A DNA stretch of 64,000 nt, taken from Streptomyces sp. NBC_00620 (GTDB lineage: Bacteria > Actinomycetota > Actinomycetes > Streptomycetales > Streptomycetaceae). A program made the position numbers and the translations under genes. The stretch spans positions 744,001 through 808,000 of the forward strand of contig NZ_JAPENY010000001.1 of the NCBI RefSeq assembly GCF_026341825.1, read 5' to 3'. Below the pieces are notes generated by a model. It saw only the letters and a program-made list of their open reading frames with translations, did not search any database and had not been told where the DNA came from. Positions 33,714 to 43,771 of this stretch are shown piece by piece (within the stretch, counting starts at the first letter, position 1; every line of letters starts with the position of its first letter).

Positions 33714-34721
33714 TTATGGCTGAAGCCATGCCTTCCACGTCGCCTCGTGGGACCCCACCCACTTCTTCGCCGCCTCCTGGGCCGACAGCTTGTCGTTGGC
33801 GATCAGCAGGGATACCTCGTTCTGGTCCTCGGTTGTCCAGTTGAAGTTCTTGAGGAAGGCTGCCGCCTTGCCGCCGGAGTGGGCGAAGTCGGTGTTGAGG
33901 TATTTCTGGAGGGAGGTGTGGGGATAGGCGCAGGCGACCTTTGTGGTGTCGGCGTCGCAGCCGTCCCTGTATGCCGGGAGTTTCACCTCGGTCATGGGGA
34001 CCTTCTTGAAGAGCCACTGCGGGGCGTACCAGTACGTGAGGAAGGGCTTGTGCTCCTTCGCGAACTGCTGGATCTGCGTGATCTGGGCCGCTTCGGAACC
34101 GGCGAACACGACCTGGTAGTCGAGGTTCAGGTTGTCGACGAGTGCCTTGTCGTTCGTGACGTACGACGGGGAGCCGTCGAGGAGTTGGCCCTTGCCGCCG
34201 CTCTCCGCCGTGCGGAGCTGATCGGCGTACTTGTTCAGGTTCTTCCAGTCGGTGACGTCCGGGTGCTGCTTGGCGAAGTACGTGGGGACGTACCAGCCGA
34301 TGTGCCCGGTCACCCCGAGCCCGCCGCCGGGAGTGATCGTCTTCTTGTCCTCGACGTACCGCTTCTCCTGGTCGGGGTGGCCCCAGTCCTCCAGGATCGC
34401 GTCGACCCGGCCCTGGCTGAGCGCGTCCCACGCGGGGACCTCGTCGACCTGGACGGTGTCGACGCGGTAGCCCAGCTCGTGTTCGAGCAGGTACTGCGCC
34501 ACGGCCACGTTGGCCTGCGCGCCGACCCACGACTGCACGGAGAGGGTCACGGTCTTCGCGCCCTGCGCGTTGGCGAAGGGCGAGGCCTGCTTGGTCATGT
34601 CGGCGGCGCCGCAGCCGGTCGCCAGGACCAGTACCGCAAGGGCGGCCGTCATTCGCGTACGAGACTTCAATCGCGTACGAGACCTCATTCGCTTACAACA
34701 CGTCATCCGCGTACGAGACAT
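33714..34721 (-). CDS. glycine betaine/choline-type ABC substrate-binding lipoprotein (ProX/OpuAC family)
   Basis: 335 residues from ATG 34721, one base after the permease stop and with AAGGGAG placed 7 bases upstream. The lipobox is LATGC-G. The family 'OpuAC' domain is seen in QSWVGAQANVAVAQYLLEHELGY, DVGH-like EDWGHPDQEK, GHIGWYVPTYF and LTYWYAPQWLFKKVPMTEVKLP, with the Trp/Tyr residues that make the ligand's aromatic cage. The n-region of its signal is expanded by three SRTRxx repeats (18-bp units at 34653-34718), which also offer extra in-frame ATGs (34688, 34652). Last gene of the betaine operon. Confidence 0.93.
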   Translation of the reverse strand: MSRTRMTCCKRMRSRTRLKSRTRMTAALAVLVLATGCGAADMTKQASPFANAQGAKTVTLSVQSWVGAQANVAVAQYLLEHELGYRVDTVQVDEVPAWDALSQGRVDAILEDWGHPDQEKRYVEDKKTITPGGGLGVTGHIGWYVPTYFAKQHPDVTDWKNLNKYADQLRTAESGGKGQLLDGSPSYVTNDKALVDNLNLDYQVVFAGSEAAQITQIQQFAKEHKPFLTYWYAPQWLFKKVPMTEVKLPAYRDGCDADTTKVACAYPHTSLQKYLNTDFAHSGGKAAAFLKNFNWTTEDQNEVSLLIANDKLSAQEAAKKWVGSHEATWKAWLQP

Positions 34722-34722
34722 G

Positions 34723-36678
34723 TCACGCTCCCTTCTTGGCACGGCGTTCCGTCGGCTGCGTGACCCGGTCGAGCATCAGGCCGAGGCAGACGATCGCGGT
34801 GCCGGCGACCAGGCCGGTCGCCAAGTCGCCCTGTGCGAGGCCGAATACGACGTCGTAGCCGAGCGCGCCGCCGCCGACCAGACCGCCGATGATGACGACG
34901 GCGAGGACGAGTACGACGCCCTGGTTGACGGCGAGGAGCAGCGCCGGGCGGGCCAACGGCAGCTGGACCTGGCGCAGTTGCTGCCCGCTGGTTGCACCGA
35001 GCGAGCGGGCCGACTCCAGTGCGGCGGGGTCGACGGCGCGCAGGCCCTGCGTGGTGATGCGGACGACGGCGGGCAGCGCGTACACGACGGCCGCCGCCAC
35101 CGCGGGCGCCCTGCCCACGCCGAACAGCGCCACCACCGGGATCAGGTACACGAACTGCGGCATCGTCTGGAAGACGTCGAGCACCGGCCTCAGCAGGCGT
35201 TCGACGCGCTCGCTGCGTGCCGCCGCGATGCCGGTGGCGAGGCCGAGGACGAGGGTCACGGCGACCGCCGCGAGCACCTGCGACAGCGTGTCGAGCGACG
35301 GCTTCCAGACGCCGAGTACGCCGATCGCGGCCATCGCGAGGACCGCGGTGAGTGCCGTGCGCCAGGTGCCGATCAGCCAGGCGAGCGCGGCGACGATCAG
35401 CAGGACGGACCACCAGGGCAGCCATTGCAGGCCGTCCCGGAGGGGGTTGAGGATCCAGGTCGTGAAGTGGGCCGCCCAGTCGGCCGTTCCGCCGATGTAC
35501 GGGACGCCCGAGTAGAGGTGGTCGGTCATCCAGTCGACGGCCCGGTTCACGGGCTCGGCGATGGGCACGGTCCAGGCGTCGGGCCAGTCGAGGCGGCCCG
35601 TGAGGCGTCCGGCGACCGCGACGGCGAGGGCTGCGACGGCGGAGTAACCCCAGTGCAGGAGGCTCCCGTCGGATTCCCCCAGCCGCTCCCCCGCCGCTCC
35701 CGTCACCCGGTCCAGCACGACCGCGAGCAGCACGATCGGGACTCCGGCCGCGAGCGCGGCGCCCACGTCGACGGAGGCGAGGGCCTGGTAGACGCGGTCG
35801 CCGAGGCCGCCCGCGCCGATCACGGAGGCGATGACGGCCATGGACAGCGCCATCATGATCGTCTGGTTGAGGCCGAGGAGGAGTTCCTTGCGGGCGAGTG
35901 GGAGGCGGGCGGTGAGGAGGCGCTGGCGGGCCGTGGCGCCGAGTGAGGCGACCGCTTCCATGACACCTCCGTCGGCGTCACGCAGGCCGAGCGCGGTGAG
36001 GCGGGCCATGGGCGGCGCCGCGTACACGACGGTCGCGAGGACGGCGGCCGGGACTCCGATGCCGAAGATCAGGACGACCGGGAGGAGGTACGCGAACGCC
36101 GGGAGTACCTGCATGGTGTCGAGAACCGGTCGCAGCGCGCGGTACGTACGGTCGGACAGCCCCGCCGCGAGGCCGAGCAGCGCGCCGAGCGCGACGGACG
36201 CGAGCACGGCGACCACCATGAGCGCCAGCGTCTGCATGGTGGGCACCCACATGCCGAGCAGTCCGCAGGAGCAGAACGCGGCGGCCGTACCGAGGGCCAG
36301 CCGCAGACCCGCGACGCGCCAGGCCACGAGGGCCGCCACCGCGGTCACCCCGGCCCAGCCCGCGCCGAGCAGCACCAGGTAGACGGCGCGTACGGCGAGG
36401 GTGACGGCGTTGCTGACGTACCCGAAGAAGTAGAGGAACAGCGGGTGGCTGTCCCGGTTGTCGATGATCCAGTCGCTGGCCCTGCCGAGGGGTCCGGTGA
36501 GGTCGACGGTGAGGGCGTGGGGCCAAGTGCCGCTCGCCCAGTGGGAGTTGAGGACGGGAACGAAGACGGCTGCCGCCAGGGCGAGCAGCAGGAGTTTGCC
36601 TGCGGCTCGGTGGCGGAGGAGGCCTCTGGCCCGGTCGGCCGGTCCTGTATGGCCGGCGGGTGCGGTGACTGCGGCCAT
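34723..36678 (-). CDS. fused double permease of a glycine betaine/proline ABC transporter (ProW-ProW)
   Basis: 651 residues containing two ProW-like permease domains in one chain, about residues 135-315 and 455-640. Each has the BPD inner-membrane loop: SLGATARQRLLTARLPLARKELLLG in the first, SLGATSGQQLRQVQLPLARPALLLA in the second, and the PVLD...Q-PAFAYLLPVVLIFGIG/MPQFVYLIPVVALFGVG blocks. Most OpuA/ProU permeases are single-domain homodimers, so this is an internal duplication with both halves intact. The start overlaps the ATPase stop (TGATG). Confidence 0.93.
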   Translation of the reverse strand: MAAVTAPAGHTGPADRARGLLRHRAAGKLLLLALAAAVFVPVLNSHWASGTWPHALTVDLTGPLGRASDWIIDNRDSHPLFLYFFGYVSNAVTLAVRAVYLVLLGAGWAGVTAVAALVAWRVAGLRLALGTAAAFCSCGLLGMWVPTMQTLALMVVAVLASVALGALLGLAAGLSDRTYRALRPVLDTMQVLPAFAYLLPVVLIFGIGVPAAVLATVVYAAPPMARLTALGLRDADGGVMEAVASLGATARQRLLTARLPLARKELLLGLNQTIMMALSMAVIASVIGAGGLGDRVYQALASVDVGAALAAGVPIVLLAVVLDRVTGAAGERLGESDGSLLHWGYSAVAALAVAVAGRLTGRLDWPDAWTVPIAEPVNRAVDWMTDHLYSGVPYIGGTADWAAHFTTWILNPLRDGLQWLPWWSVLLIVAALAWLIGTWRTALTAVLAMAAIGVLGVWKPSLDTLSQVLAAVAVTLVLGLATGIAAARSERVERLLRPVLDVFQTMPQFVYLIPVVALFGVGRAPAVAAAVVYALPAVVRITTQGLRAVDPAALESARSLGATSGQQLRQVQLPLARPALLLAVNQGVVLVLAVVIIGGLVGGGALGYDVVFGLAQGDLATGLVAGTAIVCLGLMLDRVTQPTERRAKKGA

Positions 36679-37973
36679 CAGGCCACCTCCTCACCGGGGA
36701 CGGCACCGAAGCTGTCCTGGCGTTCACCGGCACCGAAACTGTCCGAGCCTTCGCCGACACCGAAACTGTCCGAGCCTTCGCCGGCATCGAAGCCGTCCGG
36801 GCGTTGGTCGGCACCAAAGCCGACCAAGCGTTCGTCGGCATCGAAGCCGCGGCTCCCATCGGCACCGCTGTTGCCGCCGTCGCTGCCATGGCCGACGTCG
36901 CTGCCATTGCCGCCGTCCCCGCCGTTCGGGGACACCCCGGCCACCACCCCGAGCAGCGAGGGCGAGTCCACCACCCCGACACACCGCCCCCGCTCCATCA
37001 CCCGTGCGGGAGCGCCCGCCCGCGCCACCGCCTCGATCGCCTCCGAGACGGTCGCGCCCGGCGCCACGGCCGGCCCCCGGCCGCCAGCCTCCTCGGCGGA
37101 CGCCGCCCGCATGGCCGACCGCACCGTCATCACCTGCTCGCGCGGAACGTCCCGTACGAACTCACGCACGTAGTCGTCGGCGGGCGAGCCGACGATCTCC
37201 TCCGGGGTGCCGAGCTGCACGATCCGGCCGTCGCGCATCAGGGCGATGCGGTCGCCCAGGCGCAGGGCCTCGTTCAGGTCGTGGGTGATGAAGACCATCG
37301 TGCGGCCCTCCTCGCGGTGGAGCCGGATGACCTCCTCCTGCATGTCGCGCCGGATCAGCGGGTCGAGCGCGCTGAACGGCTCGTCGAACAGCAGGACTTC
37401 GGGGTCGGCGGCGAGTGCCCGGGCGAGCCCGACGCGCTGCTGCTGACCGCCGGAGAGCTGTGCGGGCCGCCGCTGTTCCATGCCTTCGAGGCCGACCTTG
37501 GCGACGATCTCCCGCGCCCGCTCCCGCCTCGCCGCCTTGGACATCCCCTGGATCTCCAGGCCGTACGCGACGTTGTCGAGGACCGAGCGGTGCGGCAGCA
37601 GGCCGAAGTGCTGGAAGACCATCGCGGCGCGGTGGCGGCGCAGTTCGCGCAGCCGGGCCCCGTCCATGGCGAGGACGTCCTCGCCGTCGATGGCGAGCGC
37701 GCCGGACGTCGGCTCGATGAGCCGGGTCAGACAGCGCACGAGTGTGGACTTGCCCGAGCCGGACAGGCCCATGACGACGAAGACCTCGCCCTTGTGCACA
37801 TCGAAGCTGACGTCGTGGACGGCGGCCGTGCAGCCGGTGCGGGACCGCAGTTCGGCGGGTGTGAGCGCGGCAAGTCCGGGGTCCGCGGGGACGCGGTCGG
37901 CCTTCGGGCCGAAGACCTTCCACAGGTTGCGTACGGAGAAGACCGGCGTCACCGTCTGGGGCGTCGTACTCAT
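36678..37973 (-). CDS. ABC transporter ATP-binding protein for glycine betaine/proline (ProV/OpuAA type) with repeat tail
   Basis: 431 residues. ATPase domain: Walker [12 protein letters not shown]-loop [22 protein letters not shown], signature [15 protein letters not shown], Walker [14 protein letters not shown] and H-loop ITHD. Residues ~270-350 form a CBS-like regulatory part ([36 protein letters not shown]). The last ~85 residues are low complexity: Gly/Asn/Asp-rich then 9-residue repeats ([GS]-F-x-A-x-E-x-x-D). It powers the fused permease downstream. Confidence 0.92.
   Translation of the reverse strand: MSTTPQTVTPVFSVRNLWKVFGPKADRVPADPGLAALTPAELRSRTGCTAAVHDVSFDVHKGEVFVVMGLSGSGKSTLVRCLTRLIEPTSGALAIDGEDVLAMDGARLRELRRHRAAMVFQHFGLLPHRSVLDNVAYGLEIQGMSKAARRERAREIVAKVGLEGMEQRRPAQLSGGQQQRVGLARALAADPEVLLFDEPFSALDPLIRRDMQEEVIRLHREEGRTMVFITHDLNEALRLGDRIALMRDGRIVQLGTPEEIVGSPADDYVREFVRDVPREQVMTVRSAMRAASAEEAGGRGPAVAPGATVSEAIEAVARAGAPARVMERGRCVGVVDSPSLLGVVAGVSPNGGDGGNGSDVGHGSDGGNSGADGSRGFDADERLVGFGADQRPDGFDAGEGSDSFGVGEGSDSFGAGERQDSFGAVPGEEVA
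36702..36863 (-). repeat. 27-bp tandem repeats encoding the ATPase tail
   Basis: Units start (plus-strand coordinates) at 36702, 36729, 36756, 36783, 36810 and 36837; the copies at 36729 and 36756 are nearly identical and the distal ones diverge. In phase with the gene, ending ~20 bp before its stop/permease start. Confidence 0.85.
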
Positions 37974-39502
37974 CGCACCTCACCCCCGATCAGCTCGGCG
38001 CACTTCTCCCCGACCATGAGCACCCCGATCATCGGGTTCACGGCGGGCATCGTCGGGAAGACGGACGCGTCGGCGATCCGGATGCCGTCGAGGCCGCGGA
38101 TGCGCAACTCGGGGTCTACGACGGCGAGTTCGTCCGAGGCGGCGCCCATCCGGCAGGTGCCCGCCGGGTGGTACACGGTGTGCGCCACCTGCCGTGCGTA
38201 GGCGCTGAGCTCCTCGTCGTCCGTGACCTCAGGACCCGGGCACACCTCGCGCTTGAGCCAGCCGGCGAGCGGTTCGGACTTGGCGATCTCGCGGGCGATC
38301 TTGATGCCGTCGACGAGGGTGCGGCCGTCGTAGTCGTCCTCGTCCGTGAAGTACCGGAAGTCGAGGGCGGGCTTGACCGCCGGGTCTGCGCTCTCCAGGT
38401 ACAGCCGGCCGCGGCTGCGTGGCTTGGGGATGTTGGGGGTCATGGAGACGCCGTGCTCCGGGCGCTGGTAGCCCAGCCGCTCCGGGTTGTCCGTGAACGG
38501 GATTTGGTAGAAGTGGAACATCAGGTCGGGGCCCGCGTGTTCGGGGTCCCGGCGCACGAACAGGCCGGCGTCGGAGTCCATCGCGGAGTTCTCGGGGATG
38601 GGCCCGTTCGTCTCCCAGACGATCACGGACTCGGGGTGGTCGAGCAGGTTCTCGCCGACGCCGGGCAGGTCGTGCACGACGGGAATGCCGAGCCGCTCCA
38701 GGTCCGGCGCGGGCCCGATCCCGGAGTGCAGCAGCAGCCGCGGCGAGTCCACGGCGCCCGCACACAGCAGGACTTCGCGCTGAGCCCGTACGAGGATCTC
38801 CTCGCCGTCCTTCGTGCGCACATGCACGCCGGTCGCACGCGTGCCCTCCAGCTCCAGCTTGTACGCCCAAGTCTCAAGTAGCAGCGTCAGGTTGGGCCGC
38901 TCGTCCATCACCGGGTGCAGATACGCCACCGACGCGCTCGACCGCTTGTTGTTCTCGGGGTGGTACGCGAGGTCGAAGAAGCCGACGCCCTCGGTGAACG
39001 GCTTCTTGTTGAAACCGTCGACGCGCGGCACGCCGAGCGCGGTCTGTGCGGCGTCGACGAAGTCGCGGGCGATGGCGTTCCGGTCCTTCTCGTCGACCGG
39101 GACGATGTTGTTGAGGAGCCGCGCGAAGTACGCCTCCATCGGCACCGCGCCCCAGCCCTTGGCGCCCGCCGCCTCCCACTCGTCCCAGTCGGACGGCAGC
39201 GGCTTGAACGCGATCAGCGTGTTGTGCGAGGAGCAGCCGCCGAGCACCCGGGCGCGGCTGTGCCGGATGAAGGAGTTGCCGCGCGGCTGCGAGGTCGTCG
39301 GGTAGTCGTAGTCCAACTCCCCGCCGAGCAGGCCCATCCACCGGCGCAGGGTGAGGACGTCGTCGCGGCCGACATCGCTGGGGCCGCCTTCGATGACGGC
39401 GACGGTGACGTCGGGGTCCTCGGTGAGGCGGGAGGCGATGACGGAGCCCGCGGTGCCGCCGCCGATGACGACGTAGTCGTAGGTATGGCTGTTTTCGGGC
39501 AT
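37970..39502 (-). CDS. GMC oxidoreductase, choline oxidase/dehydrogenase-like
   Basis: 510 residues from ATG 39502, with GGAG 9 bases upstream (a TTG at 39517 is the alternative). FAD motif [34 protein letters not shown] aligns with the segment of Arthrobacter choline oxidase in which His99 carries FAD covalently (here His93). The C-terminal active-site pair is in [12 protein letters not shown] (His) and [21 protein letters not shown] (Asn). Its place between betaine aldehyde dehydrogenase and a betaine transporter supports choline as substrate. Whether it is an oxidase (O2) or dehydrogenase cannot be decided by eye. Stop overlaps the ATPase start by ATGA. Confidence 0.9.
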   Translation of the reverse strand: MPENSHTYDYVVIGGGTAGSVIASRLTEDPDVTVAVIEGGPSDVGRDDVLTLRRWMGLLGGELDYDYPTTSQPRGNSFIRHSRARVLGGCSSHNTLIAFKPLPSDWDEWEAAGAKGWGAVPMEAYFARLLNNIVPVDEKDRNAIARDFVDAAQTALGVPRVDGFNKKPFTEGVGFFDLAYHPENNKRSSASVAYLHPVMDERPNLTLLLETWAYKLELEGTRATGVHVRTKDGEEILVRAQREVLLCAGAVDSPRLLLHSGIGPAPDLERLGIPVVHDLPGVGENLLDHPESVIVWETNGPIPENSAMDSDAGLFVRRDPEHAGPDLMFHFYQIPFTDNPERLGYQRPEHGVSMTPNIPKPRSRGRLYLESADPAVKPALDFRYFTDEDDYDGRTLVDGIKIAREIAKSEPLAGWLKREVCPGPEVTDDEELSAYARQVAHTVYHPAGTCRMGAASDELAVVDPELRIRGLDGIRIADASVFPTMPAVNPMIGVLMVGEKCAELIGGEVR

Positions 39503-39530
39503 GGGGCGGTGCTCCAAAGTGTGGGGGGCT

Positions 39531-39610
39531 TGCGGCAGTTGGGGGCAGCGGTGTGGGGCATACGGGAGTTGGGGGTCAGCAGGGTGGGGCTACGGGAGTT
39601 GCGGGTCAGC
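39531..39610 (-). repeat. 30-bp tandem repeat covering the betB stop and spacer
   Basis: TACGGGAGTTGGGGGTCAGC at 39561-39580 and TACGGGAGTTGCGGGTCAGC at 39591-39610 are 30 bp apart; a degenerate third copy lies at 39531-39560. The copy at 39591 contains the betB stop codon, so the spacer before the GMC gene is built from copies of the betB 3' end. Confidence 0.75.
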
Positions 39611-41126
39611 CCGCGAACCAGCGCACGGGCTTCGGCGCGAGGTTCTGGTAGACGTGCTTGGTCTCGCGGTACTCGGCGAGGCCGGCAGGCCCCAACTCCC
39701 GCCCGACACCGCTCTTGCCGAAGCCTCCCCACTCCGCCTGCGGGAGATAGGGGTGGAAGTCGTTGATCCAGACGGTGCCGTGCCGCAGCCGTCCGGCGAC
39801 GCGGCGGGCACGGCCCGCGTCGGCGGTCCAGACGGCGCCCGCGAGTCCGTACTCGGTGTCGTTGGCGAGCGCGACGGCCTCGTCCTCGGTGCGGAAGGTC
39901 TCCACGGTCAGGACTGGCCCGAAGACCTCCTCGCGCACGACCCGCATCTCGCGGTGGCACTGGTCGAGGACGGTCGGCTCGTAGAAGTACCCGGTGGCGG
40001 GCCTGGCCTCGGACGGCTCGGGGCGCCTGCCCCCGGCGCGCAGCACCGCGCCCTCCGCGAGCGCCGAGGCGACGTACGCCTCCGTCTTCTCCCGCTGCTG
40101 CTCGGAGACGAGCGGGCCGCACTCGACACCGTCCTCGGTGCCGCGCCCGAGCCGGATGGCGCCTGCCCTGCGGGCGAGTTCGGCGACGAAGCGCTCGCGC
40201 ACGGACTCCTCGACGATGAGTCGGGAGCCTGCCGAGCACACCTGACCGCTGTGGATGAAGGCGGCGTTGAGGGCCTGGTCGACGGCGGTGTCGAACCCCT
40301 CCTCCGTCGCACAGGCGTCGGCGAAGACGACGTTGGGGTTCTTGCCGCCGAGTTCCAGCGCGACCTTCTTCACCGTCACGGCGGCGGCCTGCGCGACCTT
40401 CGTGCCGCTGACGAGACCGCCGGTGAAGGAGACGAGGTCGACGCCGGGATGCTCGGCGAGCCGGGCGCCGACGGTGTGTCCGGGCCCGGTGACGATGTTG
40501 GCGACACCGGCGGGCAGCCCGGCCTCGGCGAGCAGCCGGATCAGGGCGATCGTGGTCAGCGGGGTGATCTCGCTCGGCTTGACGACGAAGGTGTTGCCGG
40601 CCGCGAGAGCGGGAGCGATCTTCCAACTGGCCTGGAGCAGCGGGTAGTTCCAGGGTGTGATCAGCGCGCAGACGCCGACGGGCTCGTGCACGACGACGCT
40701 GTGGATGTCGTCGGAGCCCGCGTCGACGACGCGCCCGCCGCCCTCCCCGACCACGAGATCGGCGAAGTACCGGAAGGCGTCGGCGACACAGTCGATGTCC
40801 ACGCACCCCTCTTCGAGGGTCTTGCCCGCGTCGCGGCTCTCCAGCAGCCCGAGTTCCTCGCGGTCGCGTACGAGGAGATCGGCGACGCGGCGCAGCAGGG
40901 CGGCGCGCTCGGCGGTGGGCGCCTGGCGCCACGGGCCCTCGTCGAAGGCTCGGCGTGCCGCCGCGACGGCCGCGTCCGTGTCCCGCTCGTCACCCTCCGC
41001 GACCACGGCGAACGGCTTGGCATCCGCGGGGTCGACGATCTCGCGGGTGGTGCGCGAGACGGCGTCGAGCCACTCCCCGCCCACGTGAATGGTCCGCGGT
41101 GCCTGTTCTGCCTGCTGTCCGGCCAT
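39606..41126 (-). CDS. betB: betaine aldehyde dehydrogenase
   Basis: 506 residues from ATG 41126 (MAGQQAEQAPRTIHVGGEW). ALDH superfamily: Asn in TPWNYPLLQASWKIAPALAAG, VKPSEITPLTT, catalytic Glu in VALELGGKNPNVVF, and Cys297 in HSGQVCSAGSR. FTGG replaces the usual FTGS. C terminus includes EEVFGPVLTVETF and QAEWGGFGKSGVGRELG, close to betaine aldehyde dehydrogenases. It oxidises betaine aldehyde to glycine betaine. First gene of the leftward operon; regulator MarR-GNAT lies opposite. Confidence 0.92.
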   Translation of the reverse strand: MAGQQAEQAPRTIHVGGEWLDAVSRTTREIVDPADAKPFAVVAEGDERDTDAAVAAARRAFDEGPWRQAPTAERAALLRRVADLLVRDREELGLLESRDAGKTLEEGCVDIDCVADAFRYFADLVVGEGGGRVVDAGSDDIHSVVVHEPVGVCALITPWNYPLLQASWKIAPALAAGNTFVVKPSEITPLTTIALIRLLAEAGLPAGVANIVTGPGHTVGARLAEHPGVDLVSFTGGLVSGTKVAQAAAVTVKKVALELGGKNPNVVFADACATEEGFDTAVDQALNAAFIHSGQVCSAGSRLIVEESVRERFVAELARRAGAIRLGRGTEDGVECGPLVSEQQREKTEAYVASALAEGAVLRAGGRRPEPSEARPATGYFYEPTVLDQCHREMRVVREEVFGPVLTVETFRTEDEAVALANDTEYGLAGAVWTADAGRARRVAGRLRHGTVWINDFHPYLPQAEWGGFGKSGVGRELGPAGLAEYRETKHVYQNLAPKPVRWFAG

Positions 41127-41327
41127 GTTCGCTGTTGCCTTCCGTTCCTGTTTCCGTGCCCCTGCGGGCCCACGCGTGCCCATGCGTCACACGCGTGTCG
41201 CTCCCGGGGACCGTGAGCACCTGCCCTCCGACCTCGGGTGCATGCACAATCCGTGACCGAAAGTGCGCCGTGTCACTGAAAAACCATGGGATAAGGGTGC
41301 GAACCGACCAGTAGACGTGAGCTATTC

Positions 41328-41345
41328 CTTTGACTAAAGTCAAAG
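41328..41345. promoter_or_regulatory. 18-bp inverted repeat, candidate MarR operator
   Basis: CTTTGACTAAAGTCAAAG is a perfect 8-bp inverted repeat with a 2-base centre, ending 20 bases before the preferred MarR-GNAT start. It lies in the 224-bp region shared with betB and contains a TTTGAC -35-like box. AT-rich inverted repeats of this size are typical MarR sites. Confidence 0.7.
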
Positions 41346-41364
41346 AAATATGGAGACCGTGTCA

Positions 41365-42234
41365 ATGGACGACGTGCGTGCGCTGCGGCGTTTCAACCGC
41401 TACTTCACCCGGCGCATCGGAGTGCTCGACGATCACTACCTCGGGCAGGACCGGCCGCTCGGCGAGGCGAGGCTGCTGTTCGAGATCGGGGACGGTGCCT
41501 CGCTCAGGGAGCTGAGGAGTCGACTCGGCCTGGACGCCGGGTACTTGAGCCGGATGGTGCGGGCCCTGGAGACGCAGGGGCTCCTGCGGGTGAGTGTGCA
41601 CGCCGACGACAGCCGGCTGCGGTTCGCGGAGCTGACGCCGGCCGGGCGGAGCGAGGTGAAGGAGCAGAACCGGCGGGCCGACAAGCTCGCCGAAGGACTG
41701 CTCGGCGGCCTCGACGAGCGGCAGCGCGGCGAGCTCACCGCCGCCGTCGCCGTCGCCGAACGGCTGCTGCGGCTGGCCGGGATCACCGTCGAGACCGTCG
41801 ACGGCGCCTCACGCGACGCCCGCGACTGCCTCGCCGCGTACGCCGCCGACATCGACGGACGGTTCCCGGAAGGCTTCGATCCCGCCGCCCTCGTACGGCC
41901 TCACGAAGTGTCCGGGGACCGGGGCGCCTTCGTCGTCGCGTACGAGGAAGGGCGTCCCGTGGGATGCGGGGCGCTGCGCGGACTCGAACCCGGGGTCGGC
42001 GAGATCCGGCACGTGTGGGTCCGCCCCACCGCCCGACGGCTCGGACTCGCCCGACGGATCCTCGACGCCCTCGAGCACCAGGCCGTCGCGCGCGGCTACG
42101 AACTCGTGCGGCTCGACACCCATGCCGTACTCACGGAGGCACAGGCGATGTACCGGGCATGCGGCTACACGGAGATCCCGCGCTACGACGACAACGTGTA
42201 CGCGGCCCACTGGTTCGAGAAGCGGCTGCGGTAG
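41365..42234 (+). CDS. MarR-type HTH regulator fused to a GNAT acetyltransferase domain
   Basis: 289 residues from ATG 41365, which has GGAG 9 bases upstream; ATG 41350 (5 more residues) has no SD. Winged-helix MarR domain at residues ~5-145: LGEARLLFEIGDGASLRELRSRLGLDAGYLSRMVRALETQGLL. GNAT domain at ~150-289: FVVAYEEGRPVGCGALR, IRHVWVRPTARRLGLARRILDALE and YRACGYTEIPRY. Such fusions are common in actinomycetes. Its position opposite betB and the palindrome upstream make it the likely controller of the choline/betaine operon. Confidence 0.92.
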   Translation: MDDVRALRRFNRYFTRRIGVLDDHYLGQDRPLGEARLLFEIGDGASLRELRSRLGLDAGYLSRMVRALETQGLLRVSVHADDSRLRFAELTPAGRSEVKEQNRRADKLAEGLLGGLDERQRGELTAAVAVAERLLRLAGITVETVDGASRDARDCLAAYAADIDGRFPEGFDPAALVRPHEVSGDRGAFVVAYEEGRPVGCGALRGLEPGVGEIRHVWVRPTARRLGLARRILDALEHQAVARGYELVRLDTHAVLTEAQAMYRACGYTEIPRYDDNVYAAHWFEKRLR

Positions 42235-42269
42235 CCGGTCGTTCAGCCGGTCCTCGGGGCGGAACGCAC

Positions 42270-42303
42270 TGATCCCCGGGCAGCCGAAGCCGCCCGGGGA
42301 TCA
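42270..42303. terminator. hairpin terminator between MarR-GNAT and mdh
   Basis: TGATCCCCGGGC (42270-42281) pairs perfectly with GCCCGGGGATCA (42292-42303) around a 10-base loop; it serves both convergent genes. Confidence 0.85.
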
Positions 42304-42318
42304 GGAGAAGCAAGGAAC

Positions 42319-43657
<1,339 letters not shown>

Positions 43658-43762
43658 TTTTTTTCGCCCCCTCCGCCCCTACCCTTCCCGTACCTGGGGG
43701 CTGCGCCCCCAGACCCCCCTTTTCGCGCTGCGCGCTCGTCCTCAAACGCCGGACGGGCTGGA
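43658..43762 (+). repeat. dispersed intergenic repeat, copy B
   Basis: Same order of blocks as copy A: T-run, CGCCCCCTCCGCCC, hairpin CTGGGGGC/GCCCCCAG, AGACCCCC, CGCGCTCGTCCTCAAACGCC, GGACGGGCTG. It ends 9 bp from the 3' end of the XRE/DUF2690 gene, which is read toward it. Confidence 0.85.
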
Positions 43763-43771
43763 ACCCCTCCC

